A DNA stretch of 11,182 nucleotides from Tetmemena sp. SeJ-2015. Taxonomy: Eukaryota; Ciliophora; Spirotrichea; Sporadotrichida; Oxytrichidae. A program made the translations under genes and the position numbers. The notes under the pieces were generated by a model that did not search any database, was not told the origin of the DNA, and saw nothing but the letters and a program-made list of their open reading frames with translations. Positions 1 to 7,641 of this stretch are shown here, one piece after another (positions within the stretch are counted from its first letter, which is position 1; the number at the start of each line of letters is the position of its first letter). Where the stretch lies: positions 1 to 11,182 of the forward strand of contig JAJKFJ010021695.1 of NCBI GenBank assembly GCA_027382625.1, in the 5' to 3' direction.

Positions 1-926
1 TTGTCAGAAAAAAATGTCAAAGGGTCGTTTTTTAAAAAATTTAATACTAATTATTTTTTTAGTTTTAAAAAAAGAGAAGTTAAAATTTTAAAAAAATATA
101 TTTATTGAAAAATTTAAATTTTTAAAAGTAAAGATACAGTCAAAAAATTTTTTAGGATTTTTTTTATGTCTTTTATTTGAGGAACCAAAATTTTTAAAGG
201 GATAAATTTACCCCCGGGTTTTTTTAAAATTTAAAAATTAAATTTTAAAATAAGTATTTGATTGCATACCTAATAATTTTTCTTTTTAAAAAATCTTAAA
301 TATTATTAAAATTTTATTTTATAAAAAAGGGGTTTTGATCCCAAAGGGGCTCTCTTTTTAAAATAATAAATTATTTAAATTTTAAAAATAAAATAAAAAA
401 ATATATTTTATGTTTTTCATTCTCTTATGCTTGATAAGATTTAAAGTAAAAAAGGGCAAATAATCTAAAAGGGTTAATTTTTTTTATTTGAAATTTAAAA
501 TCTTTTATGAGTTAAAACATTTTATGAGCTCTAGCCACTTTTTGGTGCAAATTTTAATTTTAGAATATATTATTTAAAAGGTTAATCAAAAATTTAAAAA
601 GTTTTAAAGAAACAGATTTATTTATTTAATTTTTGATTAAAAAAATTAAAAATTTGTAAATTTGAAATTTATTAAAAATTTTTTTAAATTTAAAAAATAT
701 GGGGAAAGGGAATTTAAATATCAAATCTTTCTTTTATTAATATTACAACTTTAAAATTATTAAACTCATGTAAATTATATGATTATACATTTGTAGTTTT
801 TCGAAATATAAGCTACAAATTTTCGTTTGATTATTTAGGTTAAATAAAAATCGTGATATAAATAAAAATTTTATTTTTATTTTAAAAATAATAAAATAAA
901 TATCTAGTTGATTGAGAAAAATAAAG
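1..926. other. A/T-rich stretch without a supportable gene
   Basis: The stretch is dominated by A and T runs with scattered short G or C runs. Frames are open only because TGA is rare here, and none of them looks like protein. I saw no RNA gene, long repeat or telomere array. It is the upstream region of the gene starting at 927, and an in-frame TGA lies a few codons before that start. Confidence 0.5.
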
Positions 927-1693
927 ATGAATATAAATTATTAAACATCTAAATAAGATAAACTTAAAATGACTTGTTCTTTTAATTTATTTATTTATTT
1001 AAGTAAATTAGAAAGGTTGAAAATTTTAAGTTTTAAATGTAAATATTGTGTATCCTATGAAATATAATATTCTAAATTAAATTTCAGTATATAGCAAAAC
1101 TGAACTCATAAAGAGAATGTTCAACAAAAAAGAGTTTCACCTATGAGAAGATAAAAACAAATAGAATACAAATCTATATTTAAAATTTAATTTATTTCTT
1201 TTCATTCTTGAAGATTAACTTAATTGAATAAAAAAATAAGGAAAAACAAGTTTCGAGAATTAAAAATTTAATATTTAAAGAATCATTTTATATTTATAGA
1301 CAAATTTATTATATTTCTTTATTTATCAAAAGTTCAAATAGAAAATGCGATCTTCAGAATATAAATGGCATTAAACATCTTTGCTAAATTCAGATTTGTT
1401 TATAAAATAAATTAATTTAGTTTATTTCACTTTATTTAACCGAAAAAAAATTACAAAAAAGCCGAGATGGAAATCTTAGCCCCCCCTAAAAAAGCCTTGA
1501 AAAACCAAAGGGGAGGAAAGTTGAAGGGATCAAATTTAGCTCAAGTAACTACAGAGAAGCCGAAGTGAAGATTTTTTCGATAAAAAATCTTATCTATAAC
1601 AAAACTAGATCAAAAGATACGAAGGCTAAAGACCACCTTTCATATTAAGAATTGAAAAATGATAAGATAAAAATTGTCTTATAATTAATTTGA
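927..1693 (+). CDS. Two-exon hypothetical protein, about 242 aa, ciliate code
   Basis: I do not recognise the protein. Exon 1 (41 codons) opens with ATG 15 nt after an in-frame TGA; a second in-frame ATG at 969 is an alternative start. Exon 1 ends at 1049 and joins exon 2 (1088-1693, 202 codons) in phase 0 through a 38-nt GT-AG intron. Read this way the frame is uninterrupted to TGA, with TAA/TAG read as Gln throughout. Visible features are an aromatic and Leu-rich N-terminus, a short Cys cluster at the splice junction (KCKYC), a basic, Asn/Ile/Lys-rich middle, and a hydrophilic C-terminal third containing NLSPPQKSLEKPKGRK and the charged stretch SKDTKAKDHLSYQELKND. No signal peptide is clear. 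The C-terminal third is the most convincing part, because its composition is GC-richer than the flanks. The middle could be a chance open frame. Confidence 0.5.
1050..1087 (+). other. Candidate 38-nt spliceosomal intron
   Basis: It starts GTATCC and ends AATTTCAG. Removing it joins two codon-complete exons in phase 0. The intervening sequence contains a TGA in the frame of exon 2, so the gene needs splicing if exon 1 belongs to it. Its length is close to the two other candidate introns in the window (35 nt each). Confidence 0.45.
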
Positions 1694-2147
1694 AAAATTA
1701 AATTTATCATATGATTATTATTAAAAACATTTCTAACTCAAAGGATGAAAGAATTTATTACAGGTTGTTAATTATATAATCGATATGGTTATTCATAAAG
1801 AACTGTAAAGGAGAGAATATATTTAAATTAATATGAATTATTATCTTTCAATTTAATATCCCATTTTAAATAATAATTTTTCCTTTGATCATCTAATTTT
1901 ATATTTATTTATCGTTTAAAAAATAAATAAAAAATTAATATTAAAAAAACAAAAAATTTTAAAAAATTTTTTTAAAAACAAAAAATAAATAAGAAAAAAA
2001 ATTAAGTTAAAAAATTATTATAAAATTATTAAAATTTTAAAATTTAAAAATTTAAAAATTTAAAATTTATATTTAATAATTATGGAAAAATTATTTTTTT
2101 TAAAATTGAAAATAATAAATGGGGGAAAATTTTAAGAAGGAAATTTT
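1694..2147. other. A/T-rich intergenic stretch
   Basis: This lies between a plus-strand gene end at 1693 and a minus-strand stop at 2148, so it is probably a convergent 3' spacer. It holds many AAATTTAAA-type runs. I found no supportable gene or structured element in it. Confidence 0.45.
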
Positions 2148-2667
2148 TCATTTTAAATTTAAAAATTTAAAAAATTGATTCAGCAAAAAATTTTAAAAAA
2201 CTTTAAATTTTGTTTTTTTAAAGCTTTTTTAATTTAAATTAATTTTTTATTTTTATATTCTTTTATAATAAAGTGAAATATTATTAGATGTTTCATTAAA
2301 TAGAAATACAGCAGAAACTTGTAAACGCAAGAGTGAATTATCAGAAATAAAAATTATCTCAAGCTTTGAGCAATTTTAGTTTGGCAATATATATGAACTA
2401 AATTTAGATTTTTGCCTTCCATTTACTCTATAGCTATCATTTCTTGTTTAATATCTCTTTTTCTTTTCCAAAATCTTTCTTTGAAAAATTTCCTTTTCCT
2501 TTTTTTTTGGAAAAGTTTTTTAAAAAAATTTTTTATTCACTAAAAATTTATCTGGTTTAAAATTTAGCCATGATTTTTGTTGCCGAACTTGCTTCTCTCT
2601 CTTTCTTTCTCAATTCATTTTGTTTAAATTTTCCTAAATTAATCATTTCATTTTTAAAAAGATACAT
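2148..2667 (-). CDS. Lys-rich hypothetical protein, with one +1 frame change
   Basis: The function is unknown. Two overlapping minus-strand frames look like one protein. The first starts with ATG at 2667 and runs to a TGA at 2437-2439 (76 aa). It is strongly basic, with KKKGKG and KKDFGKEKE. The second lies in the +1 frame, is open past the first frame's stop and ends at TGA 2148-2150. It is a better protein, containing NGRQKSKFSSYILPNQN, SDNSLLRLQVSAVFLFNE and SNNISLYYKRI. The nine-base A run of the minus strand (T run at 2500-2508) lies where the two frames overlap, and one base too many there would explain the change. TAA/TAG serve as Gln. No signal peptide or membrane helix is clear. The first frame alone could be chance; the second carries most of the support. 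It may be the 3' part of a longer minus-strand gene. Confidence 0.42.
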
Positions 2668-3024
2668 TTTAAAATTAAATAATTTTGTATTTGTAATTCA
2701 TTATATATGCAATCATCTAATCAACTTCCCAAGTAAAAAAATTAAAAAAACTTATAAATTTTTTTTTTAAAAAAAAACCCTTAGGTAAATTGTTTTTAAA
2801 TTTTTGCAAAAATGGTTTTGCTTTAAAAAAAAATTTTTCAAATTTTTTTTTTTTGCCTATAAAAAAATATTATTATTTTTTTTAAATTACATAATTATAT
2901 AATTTTATTATATATACTTTTTATTTTTTCTTCAAATAAACAGAAAATGAATTAGAAAAAAGTTATATTTCTTTTTTTAAAAATTATATGGCTTTTTAAA
3001 TATATAAAATATCTAAGATTTATA
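2668..3024. other. A/T-rich stretch without a supportable gene
   Basis: Mostly A/T runs. The standard-code frame that could be drawn on the plus strand (2570-2770) ends at a TAA, which is not a stop in the code inferred here, and has low-complexity Phe/Asn/Lys content. The stretch may be intron or spacer between the minus-strand coding pieces on either side. Confidence 0.4.
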
Positions 3025-3631
3025 TCAATGGACTATAATTTAATTTAAATTTAAAAAGAAATTAAATTGAAATTATAGAAAAAATTTAGTTAATTAAAAA
3101 AATATTTGATAATTAATTAAATAATTTAGAATTTAAAGTATTTTAGGCTAAAAATATAAAATAATTTGCTTAAAATAATATTTTTATTTTTAAGTTAAAT
3201 ATTTTTGTACACTTAGAGAAGGAGAACTAATTTGAAGGAGAAGTAGGACCTTTTGAGTTGATTTACTGATATCCTTATTATAATCCATATCTGGTTTGGG
3301 AATTCTATCTTTGACTACCATAACTGGCTCAGGAGAAAGTCCTGCAAACATATTTATCCTATCTTGAGGTGAGATTAATTTATGAGGCATTTTGCAAAAA
3401 ATGCTCTCTGTCAATCTCTTCACTGTTTTGAAATGAGTTCTTTATGAGACTCTGCGAGAAGCGTTGATTTCTGAAGTGCCTCATCTGCTGCTCAGTGATT
3501 TTTATAATTATAATAAATTGTGACTCATCCTATTTTACATTTGAGATTAGCAAAGTTAAAAAGTTAGTTTACGAATTTACCTATTCAGATCTAAAACCAT
3601 TAGTGGAGTTCTTCATGGAAGAGGGAGATCT
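3025..3631 (-). CDS. Hypothetical protein, 3' part, with one +1 frame change
   Basis: I cannot name the protein. The upstream frame enters at 3631, just after a possible splice acceptor (TTTTCAACAG), and reads 101 codons to TGA at 3329-3331, with pieces such as SPSSMKNSTNGFRSE, MRHFRNQRFSQSLIKNSF and NSEEIDREHF. In the +1 frame a second protein-like stretch is open from 3480, containing FCKMPHKLISPQDRIN, MFAGLSPEPVMVVKD and PKPDMDYNKDISKST. It stays open to TGA at 3025-3027, though the last 55 or so codons are A/T-rich and the real end may come earlier. The six-base T run of the minus strand (A run at 3396-3401) lies where the frames best join: dropping one base gives EIDREHF followed by CKMPHK. 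A 51-nt GT-AG segment (3530-3580) could be an intron, but it is also open in frame. The gene is either real and miscalled by one base, or decaying. Confidence 0.42.
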
Positions 3632-3640
3632 CTGTTGAAA

Positions 3641-4030
3641 ATTGTTAGATTTTTTAAAAATTTTTAAATAATTTGTTAAATAAAAAAAATTTTTAAATTT
3701 AAAAATTTTATTTTTAGGTTTTAAAACAAAAAAAAGGGAAAAAATTTTTCCCTTTTTTTCTTTAAAATTTTAAAAATTTTTTTTAAAAAATTTTAAAAAA
3801 TTTAAAAAAACGATAGTCCATACGAAAAGCAAATTTTTAAAAAAATTTTTTTTATATTAAAAATTAAAATAAATTTTTATTTCTTTTTTCAAGTATTTTT
3901 TTAAATTTCCAAAATTAAAATTTTTTTTTTTTAAGTGTTTTTTTTTTTTAAATTTTTTAAAAAATAAATTTTAAAATTTTTTTTTTATTTTTTTTTTTAA
4001 TTTTTAAATTTTTTTTTTAAAATTTTTTTT
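3641..4030. repeat. Low-complexity A/T homopolymer tract
   Basis: The tract is nearly all A and T in runs of up to a dozen bases, broken by few G or C bases. It includes a short hairpin-like GGGAAAAAATTTTTCCC at about 3736. No gene is supportable. Run lengths in such sequence are hard to assemble, so its true length is uncertain. Confidence 0.6.
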
Positions 4031-4034
4031 TTTT

Positions 4035-4340
4035 CCTAAAAAAGCAAAAAGATTTTGATATTTAATAAGTAATAAAATTCTCTTTTTGATTTCTAAAATA
4101 ATTTTGGGAAAAAAAAAAGATTAAATTTTTACCCAATTTAAAGGAGGAAGACTTGGCTTTTTTAGAAAAATTCCCGCCAAATTTTTCAGGAAAAAATTTT
4201 TAAATACAAATGAAAAAAAAGCTTATTGAAGAAGGACTTGATGATTGACCAACTTTTTAAAATTGGATTATGAGATTCTTAATGAGTAGAAGGGGAGGAA
4301 TTTTTTTCATGGACGGTAGATTTTAAGAAAGCTAAGGAAA
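4035..4340 (-). CDS. Open coding piece on the 3' side of hairpin element 1
   Basis: This 102-codon stretch has no TGA. It contains MKKIPPLLLIKNLIIQ, VGQSSSPSSISFFFICIQ and KFFPEKFGGNFSKKAKSSS, which is less repetitive than the surrounding A/T sequence. It lies immediately downstream (minus sense) of hairpin element 1, and the coding piece 5324-5630 lies immediately upstream of that element. The two could therefore be halves of one gene that the element interrupts; this is inference. The junction frame cannot be checked because A/T runs flank the element. The plus strand also offers a 12-codon ATG frame (4210-4248), which I judge a shadow. Neither the start nor the end of this piece is defined here. 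Confidence 0.3.
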
Positions 4341-4490
4341 TTTAAAAATTATAAATTTTTAAAAATTAAATTTTTTAAAAATTTTTAAAAAAAAATGATT
4401 AATACGTTGGGGTGCGTTAAATACCCCTCGCCTAAATTAAATAGTTTTTAGAAAGAATTCTATCTATTAGATTATAACTGTGCGAAAACT

Positions 4491-4569
4491 GATTAGTACA
4501 TTAGCACAAATAGAGTGTACTCTTAAAATTGGTTACGCCTTAATTGAGAAAATGTGCAAATGTGCTAAA
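4491..4569 (+). repeat. Module bounded by short inverted repeats (element 1, left arm)
   Basis: The outer border reads GATTAGTACATTAG. The inner border, read on the minus strand, is GTTTAGCACATT. Between them run ATAGAGTGTACT and then GGTTACGCCTTAATT. The same core is found in element 2 in the reverse orientation relative to the element's ends. The right arm of element 1 carries the mirror copy. Confidence 0.65.
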
Positions 4570-4721
4570 CATCAACTTACCTTGAGATGCTTATTGAGGC
4601 GTACCGTCCATCACCACTCACTGTATTTCATCATCACACTACTTGTCTATAACTATTCCATCTCCGCAAATTTCTTTACATTCATACTCACTGTGCCTAT
4701 GCTCTGTAGGTTAGATGTCTG

Positions 4722-4782
4722 TGGCCGGAGTGGTTCCCATGGTCAGGCCGGAGTACCCTTCAGGGGTGGGGGTTCGAACCCC
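4722..4782 (+). promoter_or_regulatory. tRNA-like A-box and B-box pair (element 1)
   Basis: TGGCCGGAGTGG resembles the D-arm/A-box of Leu or Ser tRNAs (TGGCNNAGTGG) with one extra G. 38 bp further on, GGTTCGAACCCC matches the B-box/T-arm core GGTTCGANNCC. ACCC-TTCA-GGGGT between them could be a variable-arm-like hairpin. I could not fold a convincing anticodon stem or acceptor stem, so this is not called as a tRNA gene. It could be a tRNA-derived RNA polymerase III promoter, as in SINEs, or a chance match. The right arm carries the mirror copy. Confidence 0.3.
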
Positions 4783-5323
4783 ACTGTGGATCGGAGGCGG
4801 TGTGTCTGTGTTAACCGGTGTCTTCTTTAAGGGCCATCTAAGAACTGAGAGTGAAACAATTAAGGAAGGAGCGGTGAGATGTGGAGAGCTACAGCGGTAA
4901 CTGTGAGAGTGCGGATGGGGGAGGTCCACAGTGGGGTTCGAACCCCCACCCCTGAAGGGTACTCCGGCCTGACCATGGGAACCACTCCGGCCACAGACAT
5001 CTAACCTACAGAGCATAGGCACAGTGAGTATGAATGTAAAGAAATTTGCGGAGATGGAATAGTTATAGACAAGTAGTGTGATGATGGAAATACAGTGAGT
5101 GGTGATGGACGGTACGCCTCAATAAGCATCTCAAGGTAAGTTGATGTTTAGCACATTTGCACATTTTCTCAATTAAGGCGTAACCAATTTTAAGAGTACA
5201 CTCTATTTGTGCTAATGTACTAATCAGTTTTCGCACAGTTATAATCTAATAGATAGAATTCTTTCTAAAAACTATTTAATTTAGGCGAGGGGTATTTAAC
5301 GCACCCCAACGTATTAATCATTT

Positions 5324-5630
5324 ATTTCAAAATTTTAAAAATTAATTCTAAAACTATAATAAAACATATATTAAATTAAGAATAAATATATTAATTTTGA
5401 TATATCGACAGTTTGAAGTGTGAGTTTTTGAAATTCAATTATTACTATTCGAGTAAGCATAATATTCTACTTAATTATAATCCTTGCAACAAAACATTTT
5501 AGTTTTAAATTTGTGGAGCTTATTTCTTGATTCTAAGTTTGTGATATCAATATTTCTTCATAGTTACCTCCTATCGTTATGGAAGTAGAAAAGACTTACT
5601 AAAATTTAATAAGCTATCGAAAAGTCCCAT
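5324..5630 (-). CDS. 5' part of a hypothetical gene, two exons, running into element 1
   Basis: ATG at 5630 opens a 21-codon exon, MGLFDSLLNFSKSFLLP plus QRQE, ending at 5568. A 35-nt GT-AG intron follows, and exon 2 begins at 5532 in phase 0 with NQEISSTNLKLKCFVARI. It continues without TGA through LTRIVIIEFQKLTLQTVD to the edge of hairpin element 1, where the frame becomes A/T-rich. The intron contains a TGA in the exon 1 frame, so splicing is required for the model. The N-terminus is amphipathic and hydrophobic but is not a clear signal peptide. The product is unknown. Its continuation may be the coding piece on the far side of element 1. The start is uncertain because the frame upstream is also open for some distance. 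Confidence 0.42.
5533..5567 (-). other. Candidate 35-nt spliceosomal intron
   Basis: On the minus strand it begins GTAACTATG and ends AAACTTAG. It joins two codon-complete exons in phase 0 and removes an in-frame TGA. Confidence 0.45.
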
Positions 5631-5737
5631 ATTCCTGTATTTAATTAACAAATTAACGGTTAATAATCTTCAATATTTTAACTAAATTCAGATTATCATT
5701 TAAATTATAATGAATAGTAAAAATAATAAATAATTTG

Positions 5738-6214
5738 AAGGGTTATTTTTGCTCCTAAATTAAATTATTTTAGTTTAAAATGATAATTAAGCCATCTAAA
5801 GCTTCAATATTTTTAATCAAATTTTGGCATTAAGAGGTCAGATATACCCTTAAAAAAATGTAAAATTTTAGCTATTTTCTTTTATTTTTTTGTCAAATAA
5901 ACTTCAAGAGCATTCTTAAAATATAACATTTTTTATTTACCTAAATATAATCATCATTGTTGACAAAGTCTGTATTTTTCCTGAAAATTTTTGAATTTTA
6001 TAGCAATAGTATTTTATAATTAAAAAAGTTATATTTTAAGAATGAACTTGAAGTTTATTTGACAAATCAGAAGAAAATAGCTTAAATTAGAAACTTTTTT
6101 TAGGTATATCCTGGCCAATAATGCCAAAATAGGACTAAAAATATTGAAGCCTTATATGTCTGAATTATCCAAATAAACTCGAATAATTCAATTAAGGAAC
6201 AAATATTAACCCTT
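5738..6214. repeat. Imperfect inverted repeat, MITE-like, about 477 bp
   Basis: The arms are 5738-5927 and about 6028-6214, with a 100-nt A/T-rich spacer. They align along their length with many substitutions and small gaps. The best-preserved blocks are the inner GTCAAATAAACTTCAAG and TTCTTAAAATATAAC, the central GCTTCAATATTTTTA and ATTTTGGCATTA, and the outer AAGGGTTA. Unlike the two hairpin elements it is A/T-rich and clearly decayed, and it shares no module with them. No transposase frame or obvious target duplication is present. It ends about 35 bp before the coding piece at 6248, so it could lie in an intron or promoter of that gene. Confidence 0.7.
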
Positions 6215-6247
6215 AAACATGACTTTTTTAAGATATAATTTATTAAG

Positions 6248-6619
6248 AATAAAATTTACTCACCAGAAAAGGTCCCCCAGATAGAACTTACGCCTTTACA
6301 GCTTAAAATGTTAAAGGCTGGAATAAAAAAGCATATTATATCTTCAGACATTGATTTTGCTCCAATCGAGGATGAAAAATAAGACATTGAAGAACCTAAA
6401 GCCCCATCCATCTTTAACAAAGATGAAGATGAAATGAAAGAAGCAATAATGTATGAAGAGTCAGTTGATTCTATCAAAGTTGCTTTCACTTTGTTTGATT
6501 AGTATGACGATTCCTCTTCAGAATACAAAATGAAAAAAATTAGATTAATCTCTGATGAATTCTAAAAATTTCGCACAAACTGTATTGAGTAAGATTTAAT
6601 ATTATGTCTTTAACTTTGA
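6248..6619 (+). CDS. Acidic hypothetical coding piece, interrupted by element 2
   Basis: Read with TAA/TAG as Gln, this frame gives a coherent acidic protein, with PEKVPQIELTPLQLKMLKAG, DFAPIEDEKQDIEEPKAPS, NKDEDEMKEAIMYEESVDS and FDQYDDSSSEYKMKKIRL. No ATG is evident at the start. A CACCAG acceptor-like site at 6259-6264 allows an upstream exon, so the 5' end is unresolved. The frame crosses into the left arm of hairpin element 2 at 6601 and stops at TGA 6617-6619. In the +1 frame, sequence of similar character (NFDFDNSNSVD) continues about 30 nt further into the arm. This is presumably the upstream half of the gene that resumes at 7642, but no homology links the halves. The function is unknown; length and acidity suggest a soluble, partly disordered region. 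Confidence 0.5.
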
Positions 6620-6802
6620 TTTTGATAATTCTAATTCTGTCGACCATTAAACAGCGGGCGGCTATTTGTAGCATGCAAAGGCGGTCACTGTTAAAAACCA
6701 AGTTTAAATCTAGATGAATTTATTTTAAAAACCGAAATTAATTAAATAAAACCGTATAATTATTGTATTACAAACCAATTAAATTAAAAATTAATTTTCA
6801 CC

Positions 6803-6897
6803 GATTAGTACATTAGAAAAATTAAGGCGTATCCAGTTATAAGTATAAAAAAAAACACACACTCTAGTTGTGCAAGTGTACGAATGTACTAAATAGC
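6803..6897 (+). repeat. Module bounded by short inverted repeats (element 2, left arm), reversed
   Basis: The outer border is GATTAGTACATTAG. The inner border, read on the minus strand, is ATTTAGTACATTCG. The core reads ATTAAGGCGTATCCAG, then CACACTCTAGTTGTGC, then GAATGTACT. That is the order and strand found on the minus strand of the element 1 left-arm module. Confidence 0.65.
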
Positions 6898-6966
6898 CGA
6901 TCCTATATCAGATGCTAACTCCGGCGTACCGTTAAGTCTCTCACAGTCTCTCCGATGTTTCCCCAT

Positions 6967-7072
6967 TGGTCTAGGTGGCTAGGATAAGGCGACCCGTCAA
7001 GCAGTAGGTGTCCGGAGAGTGCTCCATAGCCAGTGCGGAAAACCATCCCCAGGGGAATTAGTTTCGAACTCC
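6967..7072 (+). promoter_or_regulatory. tRNA-like A-box and B-box pair (element 2)
   Basis: TGGTCTAGGTGGCTAGGAT closely resembles the start of eukaryotic Glu tRNAs (TGGTCTAGTGGTTAGGAT) with one inserted G, as in element 1. GTTTCGAACTCC is the B-box-like site, 83 bp downstream of the A-box. The intervening sequence does not fold into an obvious tRNA body. The arrangement fits a degenerate tRNA-derived Pol III promoter. Chance cannot be excluded without alignment. Confidence 0.3.
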
Positions 7073-7641
7073 ACAGGTTACTGGAGGCAGTGTTTACAGA
7101 GAGGACTTGTTAATGATGAGTAGTGAAACAGTAACAGTGAGATACGGGATTAGGAGAGTAACCTGTGGAGTTTCGAAACTAATTCCCCTGGGGATGGTTT
7201 TCCGCACTGGCTATGGAGCACTCTCCGGACACCTACTGCTTGACGGGTCGCCTTATCCTAGCCACCTAGACCAATGGGGAAACATCGGAGAGACTGTGAG
7301 AGACTTAACGGTACGCCGGAGTTAGCATCTGATATAGGATCGGCTATTTAGTACATTCGTACACTTGCACAACTAGAGTGTGTGTTTTTTTTTATACTTA
7401 TAACTGGATACGCCTTAATTTTTCTAATGTACTAATCGGTGAAAATTAATTTTTAATTTAATTGGTTTGTAATACAATAATTATACGGTTTTATTTAATT
7501 AATTTCGGTTTTTAAAATAAATTCATCTAGATTTAAACTTGGTTTTTAACAGTGACCGCCTTTGCATGCTACAAATAGCCGCCCGCTGTTTAATGGTCGA
7601 CAGAAATTAGAATTATCAAAATCAAAGTTCAAGACATAATA

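Larger units (their letters stand above)
4393..5323. mobile_element. Hairpin element 1: 931-bp near-perfect inverted repeat
   Basis: The left arm (4393-4790) and right arm (4925-5323) are reverse complements along their whole length apart from a single-base gap: one C in the left arm near 4630, two in the right-arm complement. The 134-nt loop (4791-4924) is not self-complementary. The element is far GC-richer than its surroundings. From the end inward each arm holds GGGGTGCGTT, the shared motif GATTAGTACATTAG, a module bounded by short inverted repeats, GGCGTACCGT, a tRNA-like A-box, and a B-box-like GGTTCGAACCCC at the inner end. The loop and several modules recur in hairpin element 2, so this is a family. 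I see no target-site duplication and no transposase frame, so it would be non-autonomous if mobile. Standard-code ORFs drawn across it are products of arm symmetry. Confidence 0.85.
6601..7640. mobile_element. Hairpin element 2: 1,040-bp near-perfect inverted repeat within a gene
   Basis: The arms (6601-7082 and 7157-7640) are reverse complements except for two one-base A-run differences (AA/AAA next to GTCGAC and in TTCGAA) and a mismatch near the outer end. The loop is 74 nt. From the outside inward: a 45-nt A/T-rich end, CATTAAACAGCGGGCGGC, GCAAAGGCGGTCACTG, an A/T-rich stretch, GATTAGTACATTAG, the module also found in element 1 but reversed, GGCGTACCGT, a tRNA-like A-box (TGGTCTAGGTGG) and a B-box-like GTTTCGAACTCC. 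The loop resembles that of element 1 (GGAGGCRGTGT, GTGAAACA, and GAGA near the end). It sits between plus-strand coding sequence on both sides. It contains no recognisable transposase. The longer open frames within it are products of arm symmetry. Confidence 0.9.

Noticed and set aside
330..350. GGGGTTTT, the telomere unit of some ciliates, and elsewhere CCCCAAAG
   Set aside because: Single occurrences only, no tandem array; no match to the Tetrahymena chromosome-breakage consensus was seen.
1441..1580. Alternative frame in the first gene containing AEMEILAPPKKALKNQ and an apparent direct repeat AGCCGARRTGRARAT
   Set aside because: It needs a base insertion to continue, whereas the neighbouring frame is uninterrupted through the same stretch to TGA 1691-1693; the repeat is short and imperfect.
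2570..2770. 66-codon plus-strand ORF
   Set aside because: It is antisense to the better minus-strand frame, ends at TAA (a sense codon in the inferred code) and is low-complexity Phe/Asn/Lys.
4722..4790. A complete tRNA gene
   Set aside because: A-box and B-box matches are present, but no anticodon stem or acceptor pairing could be folded, so only a tRNA-like promoter is proposed.
4480..5022. Standard-code ORFs across hairpin element 1 on both strands
   Set aside because: They mirror each other because the arms are reverse complements, and they cross tRNA-like and loop sequence; their composition is not protein-like.
6256..6489. 77-codon minus-strand ORF, Ser-rich
   Set aside because: It is the antisense shadow of the acidic plus-strand frame; the Ser runs come from complementing GAT/GAA codons.
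7107..7325. 72-codon ORF in the right arm of element 2
   Set aside because: It spans the loop and inner arm of the palindrome and has no counterpart at the homologous place in element 1.
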